Positions 5,365 through 5,631 of a DNA stretch of 5,631 bases are shown here, one piece after another. The DNA is taken from assembly GCA_017613055.1 (NCBI GenBank), contig JAGAES010000078.1, forward strand, positions 1-5,631, given 5' to 3'. Every line of letters begins with the position of its first letter. The stretch's first letter is position 1. The notes under the pieces were generated by a model. That model worked only from the letters and a program-made list of their open reading frames with translations. It ran no database searches and was not told where the DNA came from. The position numbers and the translations under genes are program-made. The DNA is from Lachnospiraceae bacterium. GTDB taxonomy: Bacteria > Bacillota_A > Clostridia > Lachnospirales > Lachnospiraceae.

Positions 5365-5369
5365 CGGGT

Positions 5370-5631
5370 TTATTTGATTTCCACTACCCAGCCTTCCGGT
5401 GCTTCAATCTCACCCATCTGGATGCCGGTAAGGGTCTCACGAAGCTTCGTGCATACAGGACCCATCTCGGTCATGCCGCTCGGCAGGAAAATCTCATCGC
5501 CGTGGTTGTCGATGCAGCCGACAGGGGAGATAACCGCTGCGGTACCGCAGAGACCGCACTCCGCGAAATCCTTGAGCTCTTCGACGAATACTTCACGCTC
5601 CTCAACCTGCATTCCGAGATAGTGCTCCGCA
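5370..5631 (-). CDS. ilvE: Branched-chain amino acid aminotransferase, C-terminal part
   Basis: PLP-dependent enzyme for the last step of leucine, isoleucine and valine synthesis and the first step of their breakdown. Only the last 87 codons are in the window, and the frame is open to the right edge, so the start lies beyond 5631. The fragment reads AEHYLG, then EEREVFVEELKDFAECG, then GLCGTAAVISPVGCID, then LPSGMTEMGPV, and ends TGIQMGEIEAPEGWVVEIK. The GLCGTAAVISPVG block and the GxxEAPEGW ending are characteristic of the long class IV aminotransferases of the BCAT type. The PLP-binding lysine is outside the window. A methionine at 5612 is internal, since the homologous sequence continues upstream of it. 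The gene ends at its own terminator. Confidence 0.93.
   Translation of the reverse strand, partial: AEHYLGMQVEEREVFVEELKDFAECGLCGTAAVISPVGCIDNHGDEIFLPSGMTEMGPVCTKLRETLTGIQMGEIEAPEGWVVEIK

Overview
The window looks like chromosomal DNA of a Gram-positive clostridial bacterium, most likely a Lachnospiraceae-type Firmicute of moderate GC. The grounds are AAGGAG-type ribosome binding sites, a cell-wall-anchored surface protein with group 3 Ig-like modules, a PlsY/PlsC phospholipid pathway, and DHFR and branched-chain aminotransferase sequences resembling those I know from gut clostridia. The family-level assignment is inference from sequence style, not a database match. Layout from left to right: (1) Positions 1-776, plus strand: the C-terminal part of a surface protein with a charged Lys/Glu/Pro linker, an Ig-like domain, a second beta-rich module and a TPVTGD sortase-type tail. 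An in-frame stop at 3-5 and the domain alignment suggest that the visible start is internal and that the gene carries a one-base frameshift. (2) Positions 777-1538: a long gene-free stretch between two convergent genes. It holds a compact candidate RNA fold (793-844), a terminator (857-888), four tandem units of about 95 bp built of alternating inverted GATTCAGTCGG-type arms (996-1373), three tandem 23-24 bp repeats (1421-1491), and the terminator of the leftward operon (1490-1510). (3) Positions 1539-4731, minus strand: plsY, an OmpR-type response regulator, a HAMP histidine kinase and plsC, in that transcription order. The first three genes are separated by only 3 nt each, and plsC follows after 97 nt. 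(4) Positions 4803-5303, minus strand: folA (dihydrofolate reductase). (5) Positions 5370-5631, minus strand: the C-terminal end of ilvE, with its own terminator. In the leftward cluster, PlsY makes lysophosphatidic acid from acyl phosphate and glycerol 3-phosphate, and PlsC converts this to phosphatidic acid. A two-component system with a very short extracellular loop is encoded between them, which suggests, as inference, a membrane-sensing system linked to phospholipid synthesis. Short hairpins with U-rich tails lie directly upstream of both folA and plsY, so readthrough between the leftward genes is probably limited. The least explained part is the convergent intergenic region with its periodic hairpin array.
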